Positions 1-8,469 of a DNA stretch of 64,000 nucleotides are shown one piece after another. A program made the translations under genes and the position numbers. The stretch comes from Leisingera sp. ANG-M1 (GTDB taxonomy: Bacteria > Pseudomonadota > Alphaproteobacteria > Rhodobacterales > Rhodobacteraceae). The DNA lies in NCBI RefSeq assembly GCF_000813745.1, contig NZ_JWLC01000012.1, forward strand, positions 1-64,000, written 5' to 3'. A model generated the notes under the pieces. The model saw only the letters and a list, made by a program, of their open reading frames with translations, did not search any database and had not been told where the DNA came from. The stretch's first letter is position 1. Each line of letters opens with the position of its first letter.

Positions 1-321
1 CTTCATGCCGAAGTTCGGGCCCAGGCTCGCTTCGCGGATACAGATCATCGCATTCTTGCCGATCCGGTTCAGGCCGTCGCCCAGGCCCACGGTGGTGGTG
101 GTCTTGCCTTCGCCCGCAGGCGTCGGGTTGATCGCGGTCACCAGAATCAGCTTGCCGTCTTCTTTGCCCTGAACCGAGTTGATAAACTCCTGGCTCACCT
201 TCGCCTTGTCGTGGCCGTAGGGCAGCAGATCGTCGTTCGAGATCCCGATCTTCGCGCCAATCTCCTGGATCGGCTTCTTCTGCGCTTCACGCGCAATCTC
301 AATGTCACTCTTGTAGCTCAT
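1..321 (-). CDS. fhs: Formate-tetrahydrofolate ligase, N-terminal part (cut by window edge)
   Basis: Fhs makes 10-formyl-THF from formate, THF and ATP in the cytoplasm and can run in reverse to release formate during C1 oxidation. The 107 visible residues begin [14 protein letters not shown] and contain [20 protein letters not shown]-like sequence, the P-loop-like nucleotide site of this family (around residues 60-80). The start is the ATG complement at 319-321. The remaining roughly 450 residues lie left of the window. Its position next to gmaS-mgsABC and dmm fits a role in handling C1 units freed from methylamines. This part of the context is inference; the family call is firm. Confidence 0.95.
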   Translation of the reverse strand, partial: MSYKSDIEIAREAQKKPIQEIGAKIGISNDDLLPYGHDKAKVSQEFINSVQGKEDGKLILVTAINPTPAGEGKTTTTVGLGDGLNRIGKNAMICIREASLGPNFGMK

Positions 322-499
322 GGCCCTCTCCCTGTTGCCATCTCTTCCGGTTCAGGCCCCGCCGCTGATTTTCCCCGCGAGGCAAGATATATTCCTATTA
401 CTCAAATTATTTTCCTGCACGTCAACACATTCCTGCAGGATTTTGCCTGAAAAACAGGGGGATTTTGCTGTTTCTGCCGCGGATCGGAAACAGGCCGAA

Positions 500-516
500 T
501 TTCACCCTGGGTGAAA
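500..516. promoter_or_regulatory. Perfect 17-bp palindrome upstream of fhs
   Basis: TTTCACCC-T-GGGTGAAA: 8-bp arms around one central base, about 180 bp upstream of the fhs start. It has no adjoining T-tract, so it looks like a protein-binding site rather than a terminator. The binding protein is unknown. Confidence 0.5.
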
Positions 517-526
517 GCGGCGCATA

Positions 527-545
527 TGCGGCAAAGCCTGCCGCA
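527..545. promoter_or_regulatory. Inverted repeat TGCGGCA-N5-TGCCGCA
   Basis: Seven-base perfect arms with a 5-base spacer, between the gmaS terminator and fhs. It abuts the T-tract of the terminator at 555-575, so it may be an operator for fhs or a secondary hairpin. The rest of 322-623 shows no gene; it also holds a direct repeat of TTCCTGCA at about 413-436. Confidence 0.4.
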
Positions 546-575
546 AACAAAAGAGGCCCGGGCGATGCCCGGGCC
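543..575 (-). terminator. Rho-independent terminator of the gmaS operon
   Basis: Read on the minus strand, a perfect 9-bp stem GGCCCGGGC / GCCCGGGCC with a 3-base loop is followed by CTCTTTTG. It lies about 50 bp past the gmaS stop. Confidence 0.8.
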
Positions 576-623
576 GTGCGTAGTCCAATCCGAAGACCGG
601 ACAGGGGGAATCAGAGGCAGGAC

Positions 624-1955
624 TCAGATATCCAGCGTGTTGTCCTTCTCCCAGCGGGAGAAGTGATTGACGAAGGAGTTCCACTCCTGCTGCTTCATCT
701 TCATGTAGGCGTTGGAGAACTCCTCGCCCATCATGCTCTTCAGCTCTTCGTCCTGATCATAGAAGCGCAAGGCATCCAGCATGTTCAGCGGCAGCTTCGG
801 CGCATCGGTGATGGTGTGGCCTTCGGCATACATGTCGATGTCGTGGCGCGGGCCGGGATCCGCCTTGGTGCGGATGCCGGAGAGGCCCGCGGCGATGATC
901 ACCGCCTGAAGCAGATAGGGGTTCACCGCACCGTCGGGCAGACGCAGCTCAAACCGGCCGGGGCCCGGGACACGCACCATGTGGGTGCGGTTGTTGCCGG
1001 TCCAGGTGACGGTGTTCGGCGCCCAGGTGGCACCGGACATGGTGCGCGGCGCGTTGATCCGCTTATAGGAGTTCACCGTCGGGTTGGTGATCGCCGCCAG
1101 CGCCGAGGCGTGTTTCATGATGCCGCCAAGGAAGTGGCCGCCCTGCTCTGACAAGCCCAGCTCAGCAATGTCACCTTCGCCCTTTTCGCCGGCAAACACG
1201 TTGACGCTGGCGTCCTTGCCCGGCGCGTCCCAGACCGAGATATGCGCGTGGCAGCCGTTGCCGGTCAGGCCCTCAACGGGCTTGGGCATGAAGGTCGCCC
1301 GGAAACCGTGCTTTTCCGCGACGGATTTGGCCATGAACTTGAAGAAGCTGTGCTTGTCCGCGGTCGCCAGAGCGTCGTCAAAGTCCCAGTTCATCTCCCA
1401 CTGGCCGTTGGCGTCTTCGTGGTCGTTCTGATAGGCGCCCCAGCCCAGCTCCAGCATGTAATCGCTGATCTCGCGGATCACATCGAGGCGGCGCATCATT
1501 GCCTGCTGGTCGTAGCAGGGCTTCTCCGCAGTATCGAAGGGGTCCGAGATCTCTTCGCCTTCCGGGGTCAGCAGGAAGAATTCGGCTTCGATGCCGGTCT
1601 TCACATGCAGGCCCTCGTCCGCGGCTTCCTTGATCAGGCGGCGCAGCACGTTGCGCGGCGCCTGGGCGACATCCTCGCCTTCCATCACGCAGTTGCCCGG
1701 CACCCAGGCGATTTCCTTGTTCCAGGGCAGCTGGATCACTGCCTCCGGATCCGGCACCGCCAGCATGTCCGGATGCGCCGGAGTGAGGTCGAGCCAAGTG
1801 GCAAAACCGGCAAAGCCGGCCCCGTCTTCCTGCATATCCGCAATCGCCCGTGCCGGCACCAGTTTGGCGCGCTGGCCACCGAACAAGTCGGTGAAGGAGA
1901 TCATGAAATATTTAACGCCTTTTTCTTTTGCGAAAGCAGCCAGATCTGTCGTCAT
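624..1955 (-). CDS. gmaS: Gamma-glutamylmethylamide synthetase (glutamine synthetase family)
   Basis: 443 residues of the glutamine synthetase fold. GmaS ligates monomethylamine to glutamate with ATP, giving gamma-glutamylmethylamide, the first step of the indirect methylamine pathway. Visible features are the beta-grasp start (residues 15-100), the metal-ligand motif EAEFF near residue 125, GNGCHAHIS near 237, and NRTHMVRVPGPGRFELR near 325-345, the ATP/glutamate-binding stretch. Assignment as GmaS instead of an ordinary GlnA/GlnT rests on the neighbours mgsC, mgsB and mgsA directly upstream in the same orientation. It is the last gene of that transcript, before a strong terminator. Sequence alone does not exclude a glutamine synthetase III-type GlnT. 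Confidence 0.88.
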   Translation of the reverse strand: MTTDLAAFAKEKGVKYFMISFTDLFGGQRAKLVPARAIADMQEDGAGFAGFATWLDLTPAHPDMLAVPDPEAVIQLPWNKEIAWVPGNCVMEGEDVAQAPRNVLRRLIKEAADEGLHVKTGIEAEFFLLTPEGEEISDPFDTAEKPCYDQQAMMRRLDVIREISDYMLELGWGAYQNDHEDANGQWEMNWDFDDALATADKHSFFKFMAKSVAEKHGFRATFMPKPVEGLTGNGCHAHISVWDAPGKDASVNVFAGEKGEGDIAELGLSEQGGHFLGGIMKHASALAAITNPTVNSYKRINAPRTMSGATWAPNTVTWTGNNRTHMVRVPGPGRFELRLPDGAVNPYLLQAVIIAAGLSGIRTKADPGPRHDIDMYAEGHTITDAPKLPLNMLDALRFYDQDEELKSMMGEEFSNAYMKMKQQEWNSFVNHFSRWEKDNTLDI

Positions 1956-2031
1956 GGTCCTACTTCCTTTCCCTGTTGCATGTTGCTTGTAAAAGAGGCG
2001 CGGCCAGTAACCAGCCGCGCCCCGAAAATCA

Positions 2032-3363
2032 TCAGAACCCTGCTTTGCCCGGGTACCAGTCGGTGCCCGCCAGCGGCACGCGCGCCATAGCGGCGGCCTC
2101 CATGGTCAGGGCGCACAGATCCTCGGGTTCGAGGTTGTGCAGGTGGTTGTGGCCGCAGGCGCGGGCAATGGTCTGGGCTTCCAGGGTCATCACCTTGAGA
2201 TAGTTGCGCAGACGGCGGCCCGCATCAACCGGGTCGACGCGCTTCATCAGCTCGGCGTCCTGGGTGGTGATGCCCGCCGGGTCCATGCCTTCGTGCCAGT
2301 CGTCATAGGCGCCGGTGGTGGTGCCCAGCTTCTGGTACTCGCTCTCCCATTTCGGGTCGTTGTCGCCCAGCGCGATCAGCGCCGCGGTGCCGATGGCCAC
2401 CGCGTCAGCGCCCAGCGCCATCGCCTTGGCCACGTCCGCACCCGTGCGGATGCCGCCGGAAACGATCAGCTGCACTTCGCGGTGCACGCCCAGGTCCTGC
2501 AGCGCCTGCACGGCAGGGCGGATACAGGCCAGGGTCGGCAGGCCGACATGCTCGATGAACACGTCCTGGGTTGCAGCGGTGCCGCCCTGCATGCCGTCCA
2601 AAACCACAACGTCGGCGCCGGCTTTCACGGCCAGTGCAGTGTCGTAGTAGGGACGGGTGCCGCCCACTTTCACATAGATCGGCACCTGCCAATCGGTGAT
2701 TTCGCGCAGCTCCAGGATCTTAATCTCCAGGTCATCCGGGCCGGTCCAGTCCGGGTGGCGGCAGGCAGAGCGCTGGTCGATGCCTTTGGGCAGGCAGCGC
2801 ATCTCTGCAACCCGGTCCGAGATCTTCTGGCCAAGCAGCATGCCGCCGCCGCCGGGCTTGGCGCCCTGGCCGACCACAACTTCGATGGCGTCCGCTTTGC
2901 GCAGGTCATCCGGGTTCATGCCGTAGCGGGACGGCAGATACTGATAGACCAGTTTCGAGGAATGACCGCGTTCTTCCGGGGTCATGCCGCCGTCACCGGT
3001 GGTGGTGGAGGTACCGGCTGCGGATGCGCCGCGGCCTAGGGCCTCTTTTGCGGGGCCGGACAGCGCGCCGAAGCTCATGCCGGCGATGGTGACCGGGATA
3101 TCCAGCTCAATCGGCTTCTTGGCGAAACGGGTGCCCAGGGTCACTTTGGTTTCGCATTTCTCGCGATAGCCTTCCAGCGGGTAACGCGAGACCGAGGCGC
3201 CGAGGAACAGCAGGTCATCGAAATGCGGGACCCGGCGCTTGGCGCCGCCGCCGCGGATGTCGTAGATCCCGGTGGCTGCCGCGCGGCGGATTTCCGCGTT
3301 GATCGGGTTGGTGAAAGTCGCCGACTGGATCGGCTCGGTACGGGGGATGTTCTTGTTATCCAT
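2032..3363 (-). CDS. mgsC: N-methylglutamate synthase subunit C (glutamate synthase-like FMN domain)
   Basis: 443 residues related to the FMN-binding central domain of GltB. The protein is expected to carry the synthase site that turns gamma-glutamylmethylamide and a glutamate/2-oxoglutarate acceptor into N-methylglutamate. Seen: an N-terminal lead ending in the MSFGALS stretch (about residue 95), VGQGAKPGGGGMLLG near 165 and ISGGIRTG-like VSGGIRTGADVAKAMALGAD near 300, all hallmarks of the glutamate synthase barrel. It lacks the amidotransferase and GXGXG domains, which are encoded separately by the next two genes. This split into three genes is typical of Mgs. It is the third gene in the mgsA-B-C-gmaS order, 17 bp after mgsB. 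Confidence 0.88.
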   Translation of the reverse strand: MDNKNIPRTEPIQSATFTNPINAEIRRAAATGIYDIRGGGAKRRVPHFDDLLFLGASVSRYPLEGYREKCETKVTLGTRFAKKPIELDIPVTIAGMSFGALSGPAKEALGRGASAAGTSTTTGDGGMTPEERGHSSKLVYQYLPSRYGMNPDDLRKADAIEVVVGQGAKPGGGGMLLGQKISDRVAEMRCLPKGIDQRSACRHPDWTGPDDLEIKILELREITDWQVPIYVKVGGTRPYYDTALAVKAGADVVVLDGMQGGTAATQDVFIEHVGLPTLACIRPAVQALQDLGVHREVQLIVSGGIRTGADVAKAMALGADAVAIGTAALIALGDNDPKWESEYQKLGTTTGAYDDWHEGMDPAGITTQDAELMKRVDPVDAGRRLRNYLKVMTLEAQTIARACGHNHLHNLEPEDLCALTMEAAAMARVPLAGTDWYPGKAGF

Positions 3364-3380
3364 GCCTTTTGATCCTGTCC

Positions 3381-4064
3381 TTAGTACGCTTGCGCGTTGT
3401 CGACGTCGAAGTTGTAGAGCTGGCGGGCCGAGCCGTAGCGCTTGAACTCTTCCGGCTTGGCGTCGGAGCCCGCGCGTTCCAGCAGATCCTTGAGGATCTC
3501 GATATGCTCGGGCCGCATCTCTTTCTCGATGCAGTCGGCGCCCAGGCTCTTGACCGAGCCGCGCACGAACAGGCGCGCTTCATAGCAGCTGTCGCCCAGC
3601 GCATCGCCGGCATCGCCGCAGACAACCAGGTTGCCCGCCTGCGCCATGAAGGCGCACATATGGCCGATGTTGCCGTGCACGACGATGTCGATGCCTTTCA
3701 TCGAGATACCGCAGCGCGAGGACGCATTGCCCTTGATGACCAGCAGCCCGCCATGGCCGGTGGCACCGGCATACTGGCTGGCATCGCCTTCGACGATCAC
3801 CTGGCCGGACATCATGTTCTCGGCCACGCCGGGGCCAACCGAGCCTTCGACGCGCACGGTCGCCTGCTGGTTCATGCCGGCACAGTAATAGCCGGTGGAA
3901 CCCTTGACGGTCACGTCGATCGGCGAGTCCAGGCCCACGGCAATCGCATGGCTACCCTTGGGGTTGACGATTTCCCAGGCAGTCTTGTTGGTTCCGCCGT
4001 TCTGCTCCTGCAGGGTCGAGTTCAGACCGCGCAGGCCATTTGCTTCAAGATCGTATGTCTGCAT
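3381..4064 (-). CDS. mgsB: N-methylglutamate synthase subunit B (GXGXG domain)
   Basis: 227 residues corresponding to the C-terminal beta-helix (GXGXG) domain of glutamate synthase. Repeating glycine-rich turns are visible: GSHAIAVGLD, GSTGYYCAGMN, GSVGPGVAENM, GNIGHMCAFMAQAGN and CGDAGDALGDS. This domain is structural in GltB and probably joins the amidotransferase and FMN subunits. The ATG at 4062-4064 (MQTYDLEANG) was chosen because longer readings run into the mgsA stop region. It follows mgsA by one base and precedes mgsC by 17 bp, so the three are surely one transcript. Confidence 0.87.
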   Translation of the reverse strand: MQTYDLEANGLRGLNSTLQEQNGGTNKTAWEIVNPKGSHAIAVGLDSPIDVTVKGSTGYYCAGMNQQATVRVEGSVGPGVAENMMSGQVIVEGDASQYAGATGHGGLLVIKGNASSRCGISMKGIDIVVHGNIGHMCAFMAQAGNLVVCGDAGDALGDSCYEARLFVRGSVKSLGADCIEKEMRPEHIEILKDLLERAGSDAKPEEFKRYGSARQLYNFDVDNAQAY

Positions 4065-4065
4065 C

Positions 4066-4962
4066 TTAGTGGTTCCAGAAGTAAACGGTTGCGGGTTCGG
4101 GCTCCCAGACCTTGGCATCTTCGATGCCCGGCAGGTTCACCAGCGCGCGGTATTCGGAACCGAAAGCCACATACTGGTCGGTTTCCGCCATCACGGCCGG
4201 CTTACAGGCGATCGGGTCGCGGACCACGCCAAAGCCGTCCTTGGTGCCCACCACGAAGTTGAAGAACCCGTCCAGGTCTTCCAGGGTGCCTTCCAGCGCT
4301 TCACCCAGGGTGGCGCCGTTCTGCATCTTCCAGGTCAGATAGGCCGCGCCGACTTCGGTGTCGTTCTGGCTTTCGATCCGCACACCGTCGCGGCGCAGCT
4401 TGCGGCGCAGCGAGTTGTGGTTGGAAAGCGAGCCGTTGTGCACCAGGCACTGGTCCGAGCCGGTCGAGAACGGGTGTGCGCCCTCGGTGGTCACGGCAGA
4501 TTCGGTGGCCATACGAGTGTGGCCGATGCCGTGAGTGCCGCTCATGCCGCGCACGTCGAAACGCTCGGCGACTTTCTCGGGCAGACCCACTTCCTTGTAG
4601 ATCTCAATGGTGTCGCCTGCGCTCATGACGCGCATGCCGGGGCGCAGCTCGGCCAGCGCGCTGCGCGCCTCTTCGGCCTTGCCCGCGGCCACATCCAGCA
4701 CCGCGTGGGTATCGATCACCCGGATCGACACATCGCTGCTCAGCGCTTCGGCCAGGGCGCCGTCCAGCCCGTCAAAGGCCTCCTCCGGCGCATCCGACTG
4801 AACGGTCAGCTTGGTGCGTCCGTCCGCTTCGGATCCGTAGATTGCAATGCCCGCACTGTCGGGACCGCGGTCCGTCATGGTGATGAGCATATCGGTGAGC
4901 ATATCGCCCAGTTTTGGCTCTAGTGATTTGTCTTTCAGAAAAAGACCGACAATCCCGCACAT
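4066..4962 (-). CDS. mgsA: N-methylglutamate synthase subunit A (class II glutamine amidotransferase)
   Basis: 298 residues. The protein begins MCGIVGLF, so Cys2 becomes the N-terminal nucleophile of an Ntn-type glutamine amidotransferase after Met removal. GTHGIGHTRMATES near residues 145-155 and the NGSLSNH motif near 180 are the substrate-binding loops of the GltB/PurF class. In the Mgs complex this subunit probably strips methylamine from gamma-glutamylmethylamide and channels it to MgsC. It is the first gene of the mgsABC-gmaS transcript. A terminator at 5052-5080 separates it from the upstream amt transcript, so a promoter should lie in 4963-5050, although no clear -35/-10 was found there. 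Confidence 0.87.
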   Translation of the reverse strand: MCGIVGLFLKDKSLEPKLGDMLTDMLITMTDRGPDSAGIAIYGSEADGRTKLTVQSDAPEEAFDGLDGALAEALSSDVSIRVIDTHAVLDVAAGKAEEARSALAELRPGMRVMSAGDTIEIYKEVGLPEKVAERFDVRGMSGTHGIGHTRMATESAVTTEGAHPFSTGSDQCLVHNGSLSNHNSLRRKLRRDGVRIESQNDTEVGAAYLTWKMQNGATLGEALEGTLEDLDGFFNFVVGTKDGFGVVRDPIACKPAVMAETDQYVAFGSEYRALVNLPGIEDAKVWEPEPATVYFWNH

Positions 4963-5051
4963 GGGTGTGCCTCCTGCTTTTCATCTCGAATCAACGCTAG
5001 CAGTTTGCCGGCAGTCGTTCAACTCTTATGAAACTTATTTTCCCCTGAAGG

Positions 5052-5080
5052 AAAGAAAAGGCGCGCCGTCTGGCGCGCCT
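5052..5080 (-). terminator. Rho-independent terminator after the amt-small protein transcript
   Basis: On the minus strand, AGGCGCGCC-AGAC-GGCGCGCCT forms a 9-bp stem followed by TTTTC. It starts 16 bp after the stop of the 71-residue ORF and isolates amt from mgsA. Confidence 0.8.
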
Positions 5081-5095
5081 CTGGTTGGGTCCGGG

Positions 5096-5311
5096 TCAAT
5101 ACTTCTCCAGCAAAGAGTGTATTTTTTCCCTATCTCCCATCTGCTTAGCCTTCTTGAGGTGTTCGCCCTCTCGGACAAACTGGATCCGGTGCCAAGCGAT
5201 CCAGAAGATCACCCCCAGGACAACCATCAATCCTTCTGATCCTTGGAAGGGGTAAACCGGGCCCACTTCTGCCAGGTCGACTGCCCAGCTGTCGTATCCG
5301 ATCGTAGACAT
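5096..5311 (-). CDS. Small single-helix membrane protein linked to amt
   Basis: 71 residues; no known family recognised. One hydrophobic segment, LMVVLGVIFWIAWHRI (about residues 28-43), is followed by a charged tail rich in Lys, Glu and Arg (EGEHLKKAKQMGDREK), predicting a short N-terminal part outside and a cytoplasmic tail. A good ribosome site (AAGGAG) precedes the ATG. It sits 11 bp after the Amt gene and before the shared terminator, so the two are co-transcribed. An accessory subunit or regulator of the transporter is the simplest idea, but that is inference from position only. Confidence 0.75.
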   Translation of the reverse strand: MSTIGYDSWAVDLAEVGPVYPFQGSEGLMVVLGVIFWIAWHRIQFVREGEHLKKAKQMGDREKIHSLLEKY

Positions 5312-5322
5312 TTCAAATCTCC

Positions 5323-6696
5323 TTATTCAGCTGGAACGCCGCCGCCATTCACCGCAGCCTTGTCGGCGGCAATGATTTCGGCCTTGGCATCTTCGTAGGC
5401 ATGGTGCTCGGCGTAATCGAGGCCCTGCAGTTCCACCTCTTCCGGGATCCGCAGCACGCCGGCAGCGGCCTGCATCTTGGCGATCACAAAGCCCGGCAGC
5501 CAGCCCAGCACGCCAAACATGATCACCGCACCGATGGTCTGGCCAACCGGGTTCACCGCGGCAAAGCCTTCATACGGGGAGCTCGGTGCGCCCCACAGCA
5601 GGAAGCCGGAGATGATCAGGCCGACAACGCCCGAGTAGCCGTGCACGGCAACCGCGCCGACCGCATCGTCGATCTTGAAAGTGCGCTCGACCCAGTAGTG
5701 CAGCTTGTAGACGATCACGACACCAACGGCGCCCACCAGCATCGCCTGGATCGGGTGATACAGGTCATTGCCCGCGGAAGCAGTGATGATGCCCGCCAGG
5801 CCGCCGGAGAAGGTCCAGAACGCATCGCCGCGCGACACCACATAGGCCGCCATCAAACCGCCAGAGAGCGACATCAGGAAGTTGAAGGTGATCGCGGACA
5901 GCGACGTCGGAGCCAGATAGATGTTGGTTGCCGTCCAGGTTTCGCCGGTGATCAGACCGCCAATGCCTTCGGGCGAGATCGCCGGAATGTTGCAGGCGGC
6001 ATAGAAGCCCCAGAAACCGGAGTAGATCAGGAAGATACCAATGGTCAGCATCCAGGGGTTATGCGGCGGGATATCGCGCGGGGTGCCGTCAGCGGCAAAC
6101 TTGCCCAGGCGCGGGCCCAGCACCATAATCACGCCCAATGCGTAACCGCCGGCAATCGCGTGGATAACACCGGACGCATAGGCATCGTGGTAGCCCAGAT
6201 ACTTCACCATCCAGCCTTCGGCATGCCAGCCCCAGGCCGCGTCGATGATCCAGAACACCGAGCCGATCATCACCGCATGCACCCACAAGGCGGACGAGCG
6301 GATCCGCTCGATCACCGCGCCGGACACGATCGAGGCAGCAGTCCAGGAGAACAGCAGGAACGCTGCCCAGAACACGCCGGTGATCCGGTCGGAAAGGTTG
6401 GTGCCCATGTTTTGCGACCACGGCAGGTTTGCCGAACCAGCGTCGTGGTTCAGGCCGCCGAAGAACGGGAAGCTGGGGAAGGCCCAATAGATCCACCAGC
6501 CGAAGAAGAAGAAGGTCACCGTGACCAGCGGAATGATCATGATGTTCTTCATCAATGTGTGCATGTGGTTGCGGTGGCGGCTGGCGCCGACCTCATACAT
6601 GCAGAACCCCACGTGAATGAGGAACATGAAGACAACGGTCACCCAGTAATAAAACTCGGTGAACACCGTTGTTAACGCGTTCAGATTTCCATCCAA
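5323..6696 (-). CDS. Divergent ammonium/methylammonium transporter (Amt family)
   Basis: 457 residues, about eleven membrane segments, Amt/Rh/Mep family. The pore twin-histidine pattern is kept: H in GVIHAIAGG (about residue 190) and H in AVHGYSGVVG (about 350). The Asp eight residues before the first His is also kept, but the usual DFAGG signature reads DAYAS. Translation most likely starts at TTG 6694-6696, with AGGAGG eight bases upstream. The gene is divergent from dmmD and shares the 555-bp gap with it, and it is followed by a small membrane protein. Lying amid methylamine genes, it is a candidate importer of methylammonium; ammonium scavenging is the alternative. Confidence 0.85.
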   Translation of the reverse strand: MDGNLNALTTVFTEFYYWVTVVFMFLIHVGFCMYEVGASRHRNHMHTLMKNIMIIPLVTVTFFFFGWWIYWAFPSFPFFGGLNHDAGSANLPWSQNMGTNLSDRITGVFWAAFLLFSWTAASIVSGAVIERIRSSALWVHAVMIGSVFWIIDAAWGWHAEGWMVKYLGYHDAYASGVIHAIAGGYALGVIMVLGPRLGKFAADGTPRDIPPHNPWMLTIGIFLIYSGFWGFYAACNIPAISPEGIGGLITGETWTATNIYLAPTSLSAITFNFLMSLSGGLMAAYVVSRGDAFWTFSGGLAGIITASAGNDLYHPIQAMLVGAVGVVIVYKLHYWVERTFKIDDAVGAVAVHGYSGVVGLIISGFLLWGAPSSPYEGFAAVNPVGQTIGAVIMFGVLGWLPGFVIAKMQAAAGVLRIPEEVELQGLDYAEHHAYEDAKAEIIAADKAAVNGGGVPAE

Positions 6697-7251
6697 TTTT
6701 TTGCCCTCCTGTTGGCAGTGTTCCCGGGCATTTTTTGCCTCTTGGGAATATTATTTTACCTTATTATTGGGTCTCAGCGGGCAGACCTGTCAATCTTCAT
6801 GTGAAAATTTGTTCACCAGCAGGGAACTTCATGCCGCTTTTGGCGCCCCCTTCCTGCCGCTTTCCAGACCAGTTAAGTCCCGGGCGCCCAAAGACTTAGC
6901 GCTAACTGGCCCTGACCGGTTCCGGGCGGCGGCACCCCATTGCTGCGACCGCCAAACCCATGCCCCAACTGCGCATTTGCGACGGAATCACGCGAATCTC
7001 CGGCACTGCGCCCGCATGATTCTCCCCCGGAACGGGTTGGCCAGCGCTTACTGCAACCGTAAGCCTGATGTCGAAAAAGACCATTTCAGGCCAATTCATG
7101 CCGCAAACCCATTCGAAACCGGCATTTTCGGCAAAATCTTTTTCCTGTTAGGAATAATCATTGACATTGAACCCCCTCCCTTGGCTAACTGGACCAGACC
7201 AATGGAACCAAATCAAGAATTTTGGTCCGCACCAATAGGGAGAAACGAACA
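6697..7251. other. Divergent promoter region between amt and dmmD
   Basis: 555 bp without a convincing gene. It is AT-richer than its surroundings near 6730-6770 and 7130-7170. A possible -35 TTGACA lies at 7161-7166, just ahead of the paired operators at 7189-7235 that lead into dmmD. The amt ribosome site is at its left end. No riboswitch-like fold was recognised. Confidence 0.5.
7189..7235 (+). promoter_or_regulatory. Paired operator-like palindromes upstream of dmmD
   Basis: Site 1 (7189-7202) reads CTGGACCAGACCAA and site 2 (7222-7235) reads TTGGTCCGCACCAA. Site 1 reverse-complemented gives TTGGTCTGGTCCAG, so both fit TTGGTCYGNWCCAA. Centres are 33 bp apart. Nearly the same arrangement occurs upstream of tmm. 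TGGT-N4-ACCA resembles the operators of FadR-type GntR proteins, and such a regulator is encoded at 18004-18729. Confidence 0.7.
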
Positions 7252-8397
7252 ATGGCCATCATCTGGCGGACTTCAGCACTGGCCCAGCGCCACAAGGAAA
7301 TCGGCGGCGAGCTGGAAGATTGGAACGGCATGGGAACCGCCTGGTTCTATGACCACAGCCCCGAGCGCGCCAAAGCCGACTATGAGGCGATCCGCACCAA
7401 GGCCGGCCTGATGGATGTGTCCGGCCTGAAGAAAGTCCACGTGGTGGGCGAGCACGCCGCGCAGGTCATCGACCGGGTCACCACCCGCAACGTCGAAAAG
7501 ATCATGCCGGGCCGCTCCACCTATGCCTCGATCCTGAATGACCAGGGCAAATTCGTGGACGACTGCATCATCTACCGCCTGTCGGTGAACAGCTGGCTGG
7601 TGGTGCATGGCACCGGCACCGGCATGGAGCAGCTGAACACGGTCGCGGCCGGCAAGAACTGCTCGGTGATCTTCGACGACAACATGCACGACATGTCGCT
7701 GCAGGGCCCGGTTGCCGTGGACTTCCTGGCCGAATACGTGCCCGGCATCCGCGATCTGGCCTATTTCGGCATCATCCAGACCAAGCTGTTCGGCTGCCCG
7801 GTGATGATCTCACGCACCGGCTACACCGGCGAGCGCGGCTATGAGATCTTCTGCCAGGCCAAAGACGCGGTTCACCTGTGGGACAGCATCCTGGACAAGG
7901 GCAAGGGCATGGGCATCGTGCCGGTGCAGTTCTCCACCCTCGACCTGCTGCGCACCGAAAGCTACCTGCTGTTCTATCCGGGCGACAACTCGGAAACCTA
8001 CCCGTTCGACAACGAGACCTGCGGCGACACCCTGTGGGAGCTGGGCCTCGAGTTTACCGTCTCTCCGGGCAAGACCGGCTTCATCGGCGCCGAGAACCAC
8101 TATGCCGCCGAAGGCAAAGAGCGGTTCAAGATCTACGGCGTCCAGCTGGAGGGCACCACCCCGGCGGATGAAGGCGCAGACCTGCTGCAGAACGGCGAAA
8201 AGGTCGGCGTGGTCACTTACGGCATGTACTCCGACGTGAACAAACACAACGTGGGCATCGCGCGGATGCCGGTGGCTTGCGCCAAGCCGGGCACCGAGCT
8301 GACTGTCCGCAACGGCGACGGCACCGAGATTGCCGCCACCGCCGCCGAGATGCCCTTCTACGACAAGGACAAATCGATCCGCACCGCAAAGGGCTGA
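7252..8397 (+). CDS. dmmD: Dimethylamine monooxygenase THF-binding subunit (GcvT-like)
   Basis: 381 residues with the aminomethyltransferase (GcvT/DmdA) fold. Residues 40-240 form the folate-binding part ([18 protein letters not shown] near 50, [14 protein letters not shown] near 190) and the last 90 residues the C-terminal barrel. In dimethylamine monooxygenase this subunit is thought to trap the formaldehyde released by oxidative demethylation as methylene-THF. The ATG at 7252 follows GGGAGAAACGAACA; the in-frame GTG at 7222 lies inside the operator and was rejected. It is first in dmmDABC. Letter assignment follows my memory of the published dmmDABC order and should be checked. Confidence 0.85.
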   Translation: MAIIWRTSALAQRHKEIGGELEDWNGMGTAWFYDHSPERAKADYEAIRTKAGLMDVSGLKKVHVVGEHAAQVIDRVTTRNVEKIMPGRSTYASILNDQGKFVDDCIIYRLSVNSWLVVHGTGTGMEQLNTVAAGKNCSVIFDDNMHDMSLQGPVAVDFLAEYVPGIRDLAYFGIIQTKLFGCPVMISRTGYTGERGYEIFCQAKDAVHLWDSILDKGKGMGIVPVQFSTLDLLRTESYLLFYPGDNSETYPFDNETCGDTLWELGLEFTVSPGKTGFIGAENHYAAEGKERFKIYGVQLEGTTPADEGADLLQNGEKVGVVTYGMYSDVNKHNVGIARMPVACAKPGTELTVRNGDGTEIAATAAEMPFYDKDKSIRTAKG

Positions 8398-8407
8398 TCC
8401 GGATCCC

Positions 8408-8432
8408 GGGCGTCTCCATCCCGGAGGCGCCC
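8408..8432 (+). other. Intercistronic hairpin between dmmD and dmmA
   Basis: GGGCGTCTCC-N5-GGAGGCGCCC, a 10-bp stem with one G-U pair, followed by GCTTTCG rather than a true T-tract. It may set relative expression of dmmD and dmmABC or act as a weak terminator. Confidence 0.45.
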
Positions 8433-8469
8433 GCTTTCGTTCACCCGGACTGCAGGAAAAGCGACCCAC

